Positions 1 to 5,595 of a stretch of 7,762 nt of DNA are shown one piece after another. The stretch is from Actinobacteria bacterium 13_1_40CM_66_12. Lineage in GTDB: Bacteria > Chloroflexota > Dormibacteria > Dormibacterales > Dormibacteraceae. Where the stretch lies: positions 1,824 to 9,585 of the forward strand of contig MNEW01000033.1 in the NCBI GenBank assembly GCA_001917895.1, written 5' to 3'. The first letter of the stretch is position 1; each line of letters opens with the position of its first letter. The translations under genes were made by a program, and so were the position numbers. The notes beneath the pieces were generated by a model. That model had not been told where the DNA came from and made no database searches. It saw nothing but the letters and a program-made list of their open reading frames with translations.

Positions 1-241
1 CCGCCTCGCTCGCCAGCGCCACGATCATCACCGGACGGGCGCCGAAGCGATCCGCGGCCCAGCCTGCCGGATACCGGATCAGCGCGTTGGCGAGGAGACC
101 CGACGCAAAAACCGCGCCCACGAGTGTCGCCGAGCCACCGCGGCGCGACAGGAAGATGGGCAGCAGGGGCAGGAAGAACCAGAAGCCGACCGAGGCCAGC
201 AGGTTGCATCCGTAGAGCGTCCACAGAGTTCGCCGCTGCAT
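1..241 (-). CDS. MFS transporter, N-terminal part (cut by left edge)
   Basis: Reading leftward from an ATG at 241 gives an open frame of 80 codons with no stop before the window edge. The protein begins MQRRTLWTLYGCNLLASVGF, continues with a hydrophobic first helix (WFFLPLLPIFLS), then a second (LVGAVFASGLLANALI). A major facilitator motif A follows, GWAADRFGARPVM at about residues 60-72, in the loop between helices 2 and 3. This motif is the hallmark of MFS secondary transporters. The substrate cannot be told from the N-terminus. An in-frame ATG nine codons upstream (268-266) is an alternative start; I prefer 241 because a weak GGAAG-like site lies just upstream and the added residues are not hydrophobic. 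The gene is divergent from the lipoate ligase gene, with 25 bp between the chosen starts. Family assignment is firm; start is uncertain. Confidence 0.85.
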   Translation of the reverse strand, partial: MQRRTLWTLYGCNLLASVGFWFFLPLLPIFLSRRGGSATLVGAVFASGLLANALIRYPAGWAADRFGARPVMIVALASEA

Positions 242-266
242 CGCTTCCGGAATACTGGCAGAGCAC
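242..266. promoter_or_regulatory. 25-bp divergent junction
   Basis: This is the only sequence between the start of the leftward MFS gene (241) and the rightward lipoate ligase gene (267). It contains the 8-bp palindrome TTCCGGAA at 245-252. The CATG at 266-269 holds an ATG on each strand: the ligase start and the alternative start of the MFS gene. I see no clear -35/-10 pair, so promoters must lie partly inside the opposing genes or be non-canonical. The regulatory role is inferred only from position. Confidence 0.4.
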
Positions 267-1037
267 ATGAGCGGCCTGGCAGAGCTCGAATGGGACCTCA
301 TTCCCTACACACCTCAATCCGCCCTCATGCACATGGCTTTGGACGAGACGCTGCTGCAGAAAGTCATCGCAGGCGAACGGCGGCCGACCGTGCGCTTCTG
401 GGAATGGATCGAGCCGGCACTCGTCATCGGCTCGCACCAATCGGTCGTCAACGAGGTCGACACCCTCGCGGCCAAAACGCTCGGGTTCACGATCACGCGG
501 CGGATGAGCGGCGGCGGCACCATGCTTTGCGAGCCCGACCGGACGATCACCTACTCGCTATACGTTCCGGCGACGGCCGTCGCCGGACTGTCGTTCCGGC
601 AGTCCTACGCCGCCCTCGACGCCTGGGCGGTGCGTTCGTTCGTCGCCCTCGGCGTGCCGGCGAGCTATCGCGAGATCAACGACATCATCTCGCCGCGTGG
701 AAAGATCGCCGGCGCGGCGCAAGCGCGAAGGCGTGGCTTCGTCCTCCACCACACGACCGTCGCGCACACGATGGACCCCGACCTTCTGCCAAGGCTGATT
801 CGCGTCGGGCGGGACCGATTATCTGAGCGCGGAGTCCGCAGCGCGGAGAAGGCGGTCTCGCCGCTGTCGTGGTTCACCTCGATGGGCTGCGCCGACGTGG
901 CGCACCACATGGAGCGGTCGTTCGCCGCCGACTTCCGCACGCACGAAACCGAGCTGTCAGGCGAAGAGCTCGAGGCCGCAAGAGAGCTGGTCGCGACCAA
1001 ATACGCGACCGCAGCCTGGGTGAACCGGCTGCCCTAA
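267..1037 (+). CDS. Lipoate-protein ligase A family enzyme (single catalytic domain)
   Basis: A cytoplasmic enzyme of the biotin/lipoate ligase fold, expected to attach lipoate (or transfer octanoate) to the lysine of lipoyl domains in 2-oxoacid dehydrogenase E2 or glycine cleavage H protein. It is 256 residues long. Visible family marks are WDLIPYTPQSA with MALDETLL (9-30), RFWEW (43-47), the lipoyl-AMP binding loop RRMSGGG (78-84), NDI (138-140), and GKIAGAAQARR (145-155) with the expected catalytic lysine K146, then HH at 161-162. The C-terminal KYATAAWV also fits the family. The small C-terminal accessory domain of E. coli LplA is absent, as in the two-part archaeal LplA and in LipM octanoyltransferases. 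No cysteine lies in the stretch before the GKIAGAAQ motif, where I recall LipM carrying its nucleophile, which favours a ligase. The gene ends 4 bp from the convergent DinB-like gene. Ligase versus transferase remains open. Confidence 0.85.
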   Translation: MSGLAELEWDLIPYTPQSALMHMALDETLLQKVIAGERRPTVRFWEWIEPALVIGSHQSVVNEVDTLAAKTLGFTITRRMSGGGTMLCEPDRTITYSLYVPATAVAGLSFRQSYAALDAWAVRSFVALGVPASYREINDIISPRGKIAGAAQARRRGFVLHHTTVAHTMDPDLLPRLIRVGRDRLSERGVRSAEKAVSPLSWFTSMGCADVAHHMERSFAADFRTHETELSGEELEAARELVATKYATAAWVNRLP

Positions 1038-1041
1038 ATTC

Positions 1042-1548
1042 TCAGCTCATCTCGCGCCACGAAGCGATCAGCTCCGGGCACTGGTGCACGTGCTCGCGGT
1101 AATGCTCGCGCAGCCAGCCCAGGATGTCGTCAGGGCTGGTCGGGTAGGGGTCCTGTCCCTCGCCGTAGACGACGGGAGTCTTGAGCGACCAGTCCGCCTC
1201 GCCGATGCCCGCGGCCGACTCTCTCACGGACCTATGGAGCGCGGACATCTCTTCGAGTGCCGGCTTGCGCTCAGGAGCGGTGAGGCCCGCTTTGGCCCTC
1301 TTGTTGGCCGCCGTGGATTCTTCTGGCCGGTCCAGCGGTTGCAGTTCGTGATGCGGGTCGGCTTTGACTCCATCGAGCACCCGGCTGTAATGGACGAGGA
1401 CCCAGTTCACGTGGACTTGAAGGCCGCCGAGCGCGTAGTCGTCGCCAGGCTTGAGGTAAGAAAGCGCCGCGTCCGGCACCTGCGCGAAGACTGCCTCCCA
1501 CTCCGCGCGAGCGGCGTCGAAGTCGGACAGCGCGGCATCGCGATCCAC
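1042..1548 (-). CDS. DinB-superfamily protein (putative metal-dependent transferase/hydrolase)
   Basis: A 168-residue, probably cytoplasmic protein, of usual length for the DinB/YfiT four-helix-bundle superfamily, whose members often use divalent metal and a thiol cofactor (mycothiol or bacillithiol). Candidate metal ligands are H46 in QVHVNWVLVHY and the i/i+4 pair H149 and H153 in REHYREHVHQ, matching the family's usual three-histidine arrangement. The N-terminal helix (DFDAARAEWEAVFAQVPD) and the conserved WxLREHYREH-like final helix support this. The start is GTG at 1548-1546: an in-frame stop lies seven codons upstream and no other good start precedes it. No Shine-Dalgarno is visible, but TACCTT lies 7 nt upstream on this strand, consistent with a leaderless message. 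It is divergent from the MFS exporter (20 bp) and convergent with the lipoate ligase gene. The reaction and substrate are unknown. Confidence 0.75.
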   Translation of the reverse strand: MDRDAALSDFDAARAEWEAVFAQVPDAALSYLKPGDDYALGGLQVHVNWVLVHYSRVLDGVKADPHHELQPLDRPEESTAANKRAKAGLTAPERKPALEEMSALHRSVRESAAGIGEADWSLKTPVVYGEGQDPYPTSPDDILGWLREHYREHVHQCPELIASWREMS

Positions 1549-1554
1549 GGGGGC

Positions 1555-1561
1555 TAAGGTA
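1555..1561. promoter_or_regulatory. Candidate shared bidirectional -10 element
   Basis: The heptamer TAAGGTA carries a TANNNT motif on both strands: TAAGGT rightward (1555-1560), 8 nt before the ATG at 1569, and TACCTT leftward (1561-1556), 7 nt before the GTG at 1548. This spacing is what is expected of -10 boxes of leaderless transcripts. Alternatively AAGG (1556-1559) is a Shine-Dalgarno sequence for the rightward gene. No -35 was recognised for either direction. Seen: motif and spacing; inferred: function. Confidence 0.4.
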
Positions 1562-1568
1562 CAGCGTT

Positions 1569-3143
1569 ATGACCCGCACGCAGAGGTGGACGCTGGTCGC
1601 GGCGGTGCTCGCGTCCGCCACTGTCTTCCTCGATTCCACAGTCGTCAACGTCGCCCTGCCGCGCATCGGCCGTGAGCTCCCACACCCGCTGCTGGGCGTG
1701 CTCGAAGGCCAGACCTACGTCTACACGGGCTACCTGCTGTCGCTGAGCACGCTCCTGATCCTGGCCGGCGCCCTGACCGACGCCTACGGTAGGCGCCGCG
1801 TCTTCATGCTCGGGCTCGCCGGTTTTGGCATCACCTCGGCGCTTTGCGGCCTCGCGCCGAACCTGGAGACCCTGGTCGTCCTCAGGGTCCTGCAGGGGAT
1901 CGCGGGCGCGTTCCTCGTCCCCGGCTCGCTGGCCCTGATCACCGCCACCTTCAGCGGGCCGCTTCAAGGTCGCGCTTTCGGCATCTGGTCGGGAGCCTCA
2001 TCGGGCACGACCCTGCTCGGGCCGGCCGTGGGTGGGCTGCTGGTCGACACGATTTCGTGGCGCGCGGCCTTCTTCATCAACATTCCGATCACAGCCATCG
2101 CCATCTACGCCACCTGGCGCCACGTGCCCGAGAGCCGCGCAGAGCGGCCGCCATCCGGCTTCGACTGGCTGGGCGCAATCATCGTCGGCGTCGCGGTCGG
2201 GGGACTCGCGTTCGGCGCCGTCTACGGTCAGCAGCGCGAGTGGCGGGACCCCGTCGCGTACATGATGCTCGCGGTCGGGGCCATCGCGACGATAGGCCTC
2301 CCCTTCTACATGGCTCGAGCGCGCAACCCGCTCATCCCGCTGAGCCTTTTCAAGTCGCGCGCGTTCACGACCATCAACATCTCGACGCTTCTGATCTACG
2401 GGGCGTTGTACGTGTCCGGCTACAACCAGGCCCTGTTCGTCCAGGGCACGCTCGGCTACACCGCGGTCGCGGCCGGGCTGATGTTCATCCCCGGTGGCCT
2501 CCTGCTGACGTTGATGTCGCCGCGATTCGGAACGCTCACCGGCAAATACGGGGCGCGGCCCTTCCTGATCGTCGGGCCGCTGGTGATGGCCGCCGCATGT
2601 CTCCTGTACGCGCGCGTGCCGGCCACCTCCGCGGCCTGGACCCTGAACCCGCACTCCGCCTCGAGCGTCCTTCCGCCGGTGTCGTACCTGGTGGACTTCC
2701 TGCCGGCGACGATCGTCTTCGGACTCGGGCTGGGGATCATGGTCGCGCCCCTGACGGCCGCGTTGATGGCGTCGGTGCCGGTCGCCAACGCCGGCCTCGC
2801 GTCTTCGATCAACAACGCGATCTCGCGCATCGGCCCGCAGCTCGCAGGCGCCGTTGTCTTCATTGCCGTGACCGCAGTCTTCTACGCGTCGCTGGCTTCG
2901 AAGGTTCCGGGCATCGACCCCAACTCGCCCACTCTGAGGGCTGAGGTGAGCCCGCTCAACAGGCCGACGACAAGCGCGCCCGCGGATGTGGCCGCGCAGG
3001 CGCGCTACGCGTCAGCCGACGCATTCCACACTGCCATGCTCATCTCGGCCGGCCTGCTGCTGGCAGGCGCGGCCGCCAACGCGATCGGCGTCGCTCCGAA
3101 GCAGCCCGAGTCCGAGCCGGCGGTCACAAAGGCGGTGGCTTAG
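1569..3143 (+). CDS. MFS transporter, DHA2 (EmrB/QacA-type, 14-helix) drug exporter family
   Basis: A 524-residue inner-membrane proton-driven exporter; DHA2 members usually expel drugs, dyes or other hydrophobic compounds. Motifs in order: LDSTVVNVALPRI (21-33, motif D1 in helix 1), GALTDAYGRRRVF (67-79, motif A), LRVLQGIAGAFLVPGSLALI (105-124, motif B), the antiporter motif C region SGTTLLGPAVGGLL (145-158), and WRAAFFINIPI (164-174), which is typical of DHA2. The second half has the expected helices, including IVFGLGLGIMVAPLTAALM (382-400), a polar stretch at about 445-485 before the last helix, and a hydrophilic tail. Length fits 14 helices rather than 12. The ATG at 1569 is preceded by AAGG with 9 nt spacing. 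No regulator gene is adjacent, so the substrate is unknown. The TAG stop lies 3 bp from the stop of the convergent binding-protein gene. Confidence 0.92.
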   Translation: MTRTQRWTLVAAVLASATVFLDSTVVNVALPRIGRELPHPLLGVLEGQTYVYTGYLLSLSTLLILAGALTDAYGRRRVFMLGLAGFGITSALCGLAPNLETLVVLRVLQGIAGAFLVPGSLALITATFSGPLQGRAFGIWSGASSGTTLLGPAVGGLLVDTISWRAAFFINIPITAIAIYATWRHVPESRAERPPSGFDWLGAIIVGVAVGGLAFGAVYGQQREWRDPVAYMMLAVGAIATIGLPFYMARARNPLIPLSLFKSRAFTTINISTLLIYGALYVSGYNQALFVQGTLGYTAVAAGLMFIPGGLLLTLMSPRFGTLTGKYGARPFLIVGPLVMAAACLLYARVPATSAAWTLNPHSASSVLPPVSYLVDFLPATIVFGLGLGIMVAPLTAALMASVPVANAGLASSINNAISRIGPQLAGAVVFIAVTAVFYASLASKVPGIDPNSPTLRAEVSPLNRPTTSAPADVAAQARYASADAFHTAMLISAGLLLAGAAANAIGVAPKQPESEPAVTKAVA

Positions 3144-3146
3144 CCG

Positions 3147-4073
3147 CTAGCTCGCGTAGTTGTGCTGCTGCAGCCACGCCGTCGCGACGGCGTCGGCGTC
3201 CTGGTGCTGGATCGAGACTTGCGAGTTCAAGGTCACCAGGTCAGCCGTGGTCAGCTTCGCGTCGATCGCGTTGAGCACCTTCTTGACCTCGTCGCTCGCC
3301 GCGGCCTGACGGAGGATCGGGACCACGTTGTCCGCGTTCTCGAGGTGCTTGTCGTCCTGAAGCACGACCAGCCCGAGCGAGTTGAGGTCACCGTCGCTGC
3401 TGAACACCAGGCCGACGTCGATGCTGCCGTTCTTGAACGCGGCGCGCGTCAGGGGCCCATCGGTGTCGAGCGGCTTGAAGGCCTTGAAGGTGATGCCATA
3501 TGTGTTTTTGAGCCCGGGTTGGCAGAAAGGACGCGTCGGGCATTCGGGCCCGGCGCCCAGGGTCAGCTGGCTGCCGATCGGCGCGAGGTCGGACAGCTTG
3601 GTGAGGCTGAACTTGGTCTGGGTGGCCTTGGTGACCGCGAATGCGTTCTGGTCGACGGCCGCCGAGGGGTCGAGCGCGACGAGCCCAAGCGGCGCCAGGT
3701 GGCTGTTGAGCTTGGTCGTGGTGGCGGTGGCGTCGCCATTGGCTTCGCCGGCGCCCTTGTTGTAGAACTCGAGGTCGGTCGCCGCGTAGCCGGGATACAC
3801 GTCGATCTGGCCCGACTCGAGCGCAGGCGCTACGACCTCGCGCGTACCCAGCAGCAGCTTGTAGTTGATCGTGTAACCGTCGTGCGCGAGCGCCTGGCCG
3901 TAGATCTCGGCCAGGATGCTGCTCTCGGGGAAGTTGAAACCCGCAACAGTGAGCGTGCCCTTGGAAGCCGGGCTCGGATTCCCGCCACCGCCGGTGCTTC
4001 CACACGCGGCGGCCACGAAAACCAGTGTGGCGACCGCCGCCAGGAATCTCCCAGAACCGAGCTTTGAATTCAT
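3147..4073 (-). CDS. Quaternary-amine ABC transporter substrate-binding lipoprotein (OpuAC/OpuCC-like)
   Basis: A 308-residue extracytoplasmic receptor that should deliver glycine betaine, choline, carnitine or a similar solute to the adjacent permeases. The N-terminus has a signal peptide (FLAAVATLVFVAAAC) with lipidation cysteine C24, then a Gly-rich linker. The mature part begins with TLTVAGFNFPESSILAEIYG (40-59), the family's first strand and helix. Further family marks are GQIDVYPGYAATD (88-100) and the hinge/second lobe region FKPLDTDGPLTRAAFKNGSIDVGLVFSSDG (199-228). Tyrosines 93 and 96 may help bind the ligand's cationic head (inference). C178 and C184 could form a disulfide outside the cell. 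The ATG at 4073 has AAGGAG 9 nt upstream. It lies 119 bases downstream of the second permease gene on the same strand, with a large inverted repeat between. The exact ligand cannot be read from the sequence. Confidence 0.9.
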   Translation of the reverse strand: MNSKLGSGRFLAAVATLVFVAAACGSTGGGGNPSPASKGTLTVAGFNFPESSILAEIYGQALAHDGYTINYKLLLGTREVVAPALESGQIDVYPGYAATDLEFYNKGAGEANGDATATTTKLNSHLAPLGLVALDPSAAVDQNAFAVTKATQTKFSLTKLSDLAPIGSQLTLGAGPECPTRPFCQPGLKNTYGITFKAFKPLDTDGPLTRAAFKNGSIDVGLVFSSDGDLNSLGLVVLQDDKHLENADNVVPILRQAAASDEVKKVLNAIDAKLTTADLVTLNSQVSIQHQDADAVATAWLQQHNYAS

Positions 4074-4082
4074 CGAACCCTT

Positions 4083-4088
4083 CTCCTT
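4083..4088 (-). promoter_or_regulatory. Ribosome binding site of the substrate-binding protein gene
   Basis: The leftward strand reads AAGGAG, ending 9 nt before the ATG at 4073. It is one of only two strong Shine-Dalgarno sequences in the window and fixes this start. Confidence 0.75.
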
Positions 4089-4121
4089 GCCACCCGTGTG
4101 TTTGCCGATCCACCCAGGGGT

Positions 4122-4160
4122 CCCCGCGAACTCACGGCGTCAGCCTCTGAGTTCGTGGGG
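4122..4160. repeat. Inverted repeat / stem-loop between permease and binding-protein genes
   Basis: CCCCGCGAACTCA (4122-4134) and TGAGTTCGTGGGG (4148-4160) form a 13-position stem with one mismatch (G opposite T at 4126/4156) around a 13-nt loop. It sits in the 119-base gap between the second permease gene (stop at 4193) and the binding-protein gene (start at 4073). No T-run follows on the leftward strand, so a simple intrinsic terminator is unlikely. It could protect the 3' end of the permease mRNA, attenuate read-through, or be an operator. Structure is visible; function is inferred. Confidence 0.55.
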
Positions 4161-4192
4161 GTTAAACCGCGGGCTTGGCTTGATTCTTCCAT

Positions 4193-4900
4193 TTATGCGG
4201 TCTTGAAAGTTGTCGCGCGGCGGGCGACGGGCGCCCGCTGAAGCCTGATCCCGCGGGGGACGAGCACCCGTTCCAGCGCCGAAAGTGAGAGCTCGGTCGC
4301 CATCGCCAGCACCGCCACCAGCACCGCGCCCGCGGCCAATTTCGTGTAGTCCTGCTGTGCGAAGCCGTCGATTATGTACCGGCCGAAACCGCCGCCCGCG
4401 ATCAGCGCCGCCAGAGTCGCCGTCGCCACGACCTGCACGGCGGAGGTCCTGATGCCTGCCATCACAAGCGGTACCGCCAGTGGTAACTCCACGCGCAAGA
4501 GCTGCGCCAGCTCTCGATAGCCCATCCCCCGCGCCGCCTCTTTGACGTCGGGGTCGACCTCGCTAAGGCCGACGTAGCTGTTGGTGACCATCGGGGGAAT
4601 CGCCAGTGCGACAAGCGCGACGAGGACCGGCAGGTTGCCGAGGCCGAGTACCTGGAAGGCGATCACGAGGACGCCGAACGAGGGCAGCGCGCGCCCAACG
4701 TTGGAAATATTGATGGCCACGTTTCCGAAGCGACCGTAGTGGCCGAGCGCGATCCCAATCGGCAGCGCGATGACAGCTCCGATCGCGACGGACGCGGCCG
4801 AGATCTGCACATGCTCGACCAGTCGCTGCGGGATGCCATCTGGACCGCTCCAATGGGCGGGATCCGCGAACCACTGCCCGACAAGAGAAATGACGCTCAT
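4193..4900 (-). CDS. Quaternary-amine ABC transporter permease (second subunit, OpuCD/OpuCB-like)
   Basis: A 235-residue inner-membrane subunit that forms the translocation pore with the other permease. After a short polar N-terminus, hydrophobic segments lie at about 32-53, 70-88, 90-112, 154-170 and 188-205. The ALPSFGVLVIAF segment (71-82) corresponds to the characteristic TIPSLALLAL region of betaine permeases. The EAA loop that docks on the ATPase is clear: VKEAARGMGYRELAQLLRVE (119-138), followed by LPLAVPLVMAGIR. The tail after about 213 is basic. The ATG at 4900 overlaps the stop of the upstream permease in an ATGA (4897-4900), implying translational coupling. Length fits the family. 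It resembles its partner in the EAA region but has diverged elsewhere, as expected of a heterodimeric pore. Solute specificity cannot be inferred from this subunit. Confidence 0.92.
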   Translation of the reverse strand: MSVISLVGQWFADPAHWSGPDGIPQRLVEHVQISAASVAIGAVIALPIGIALGHYGRFGNVAINISNVGRALPSFGVLVIAFQVLGLGNLPVLVALVALAIPPMVTNSYVGLSEVDPDVKEAARGMGYRELAQLLRVELPLAVPLVMAGIRTSAVQVVATATLAALIAGGGFGRYIIDGFAQQDYTKLAAGAVLVAVLAMATELSLSALERVLVPRGIRLQRAPVARRATTFKTA

Positions 4901-5574
4901 GAAGCTGCGCCTCGCGACCAGGGGATGGCCAGCCGCTGCGCTCCGACGAGCAGTAGGTCGGCCACCAACGCGAGCGCGATCGAGAGCACGGTCGCGACGA
5001 CCAGTGGTGTATGGAAGTTCTCGATCAGGCCCCTATTGATCAGCTGCCCGAGCCCGCCCAAGCCGATCAGGGCGGTGATCGTCACCAGACCGATCGTCGT
5101 GACCGTGGCGATGCGGACGCCCGCGAATATCGCCGGCAAAGCAAGCGGCAGCTCCACGCGCAACAGTCGCGCAAGCGGCCGGTAGCCCATGCCGTCGGCG
5201 GCGTCGAGTACGTCAGGCGGCACCGACTCGAGGCCGACGAGAAGGTTGCGAACCAGGATCAGCACCGTGTAGCCGATGAGCCCGATCTCGGCGGTGACCA
5301 CGCCCAGTCCGGTATAGGGAACGAGCAGCGCGAAAAGCGCGAGCGAGGGAATCGTATAGACGACGTCGAAAAACGCGAGCACGGGATTGCGCAGAGCCCG
5401 CCACCGATGCGCGGCAATTCCCAGAGGAATCGAGATCGCGAGGCCGCCCGCGACGGCGATGACGGTGAGAGTGAGGTGCTGCTCGACCGCGGCCACGAAC
5501 AGCGGGATGTGGGTCGAAAGCCAGGTCCAGTTGACCCACGGGTCTACGTAGTCGAGGAATAGCCCGCTCGGCAT
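4897..5574 (-). CDS. Quaternary-amine ABC transporter permease (first subunit, OpuCB-like)
   Basis: A 225-residue inner-membrane pore subunit. Hydrophobic segments lie at about 33-55, 65-87, 92-115, 155-176 and 191-215. The sequence YTIPSLALFALLVPYTGLG (73-91) is the hallmark of OpuC/ProW-type permeases. The EAA loop is LDAADGMGYRPLARLLRVEL (123-142) followed by PLALPAIFAGVR. It is the first gene of the leftward transporter unit. The ATG at 5574 has no Shine-Dalgarno sequence; instead TACCGT lies 6 nt upstream on this strand, inside a perfect inverted repeat, which fits a leaderless transcript. Its last four bases overlap the start of the next permease gene (ATGA). The ATPase of the same transporter is encoded divergently, 21 bp away, so the two halves of the system are probably controlled from the same short region. 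Confidence 0.92.
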   Translation of the reverse strand: MPSGLFLDYVDPWVNWTWLSTHIPLFVAAVEQHLTLTVIAVAGGLAISIPLGIAAHRWRALRNPVLAFFDVVYTIPSLALFALLVPYTGLGVVTAEIGLIGYTVLILVRNLLVGLESVPPDVLDAADGMGYRPLARLLRVELPLALPAIFAGVRIATVTTIGLVTITALIGLGGLGQLINRGLIENFHTPLVVATVLSIALALVADLLLVGAQRLAIPWSRGAAS

Positions 5575-5591
5575 TCAATTACGGTAATTGA
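5575..5591. promoter_or_regulatory. 17-bp perfect inverted repeat in the divergent transporter promoter
   Basis: TCAATTACGGTAATTGA has 8-bp perfect arms around one central base. It fills most of the 21 bp between the permease start (ATG at 5574) and the ATPase start (GTG at 5596), and is conspicuously AT-rich in GC-rich surroundings. It contains TANNNT on both strands over the same six bases (5580-5585): TACGGT rightward, 10 nt before the GTG, and TACCGT leftward, 6 nt before the ATG. It may be a symmetric bidirectional -10, a dimeric repressor operator, or both. Function is inferred; no regulator gene is in the window. Confidence 0.6.
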
Positions 5592-5595
5592 CGCA

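Noticed and set aside
1038..1041. Bidirectional terminator between the lipoate ligase and DinB-like genes
   Set aside because: Only 4 bp separate the stops and no stem with a T-run is visible around them.
1084..1557. 157-codon plus-strand open frame opposite the DinB-like gene
   Set aside because: The minus-strand frame has a coherent helical protein with the three-histidine pattern; this one lacks any family signal.
1844..2944. 366-codon plus-strand open frame inside the DHA2 transporter
   Set aside because: Arg/His/Ala-rich out-of-frame translation with no membrane segments; the overlapping frame has all DHA2 motifs.
3141..3149. Short palindrome TAGCCGCTA containing both convergent stop codons
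   Set aside because: Arms of 4 bp follow directly from two TAG stops facing each other; too short to act as a terminator.
3162..4067. 301-codon plus-strand open frame opposite the binding-protein gene
   Set aside because: Composition is typical of antisense to a GC-rich gene; the minus strand has a signal peptide, lipobox and a strong ribosome site.
5531..5536. TTGACC as a -35 box for the ATPase gene
   Set aside because: It lies about 43 bp from the TACGGT motif and has no -10-like sequence at 16-18 bp.
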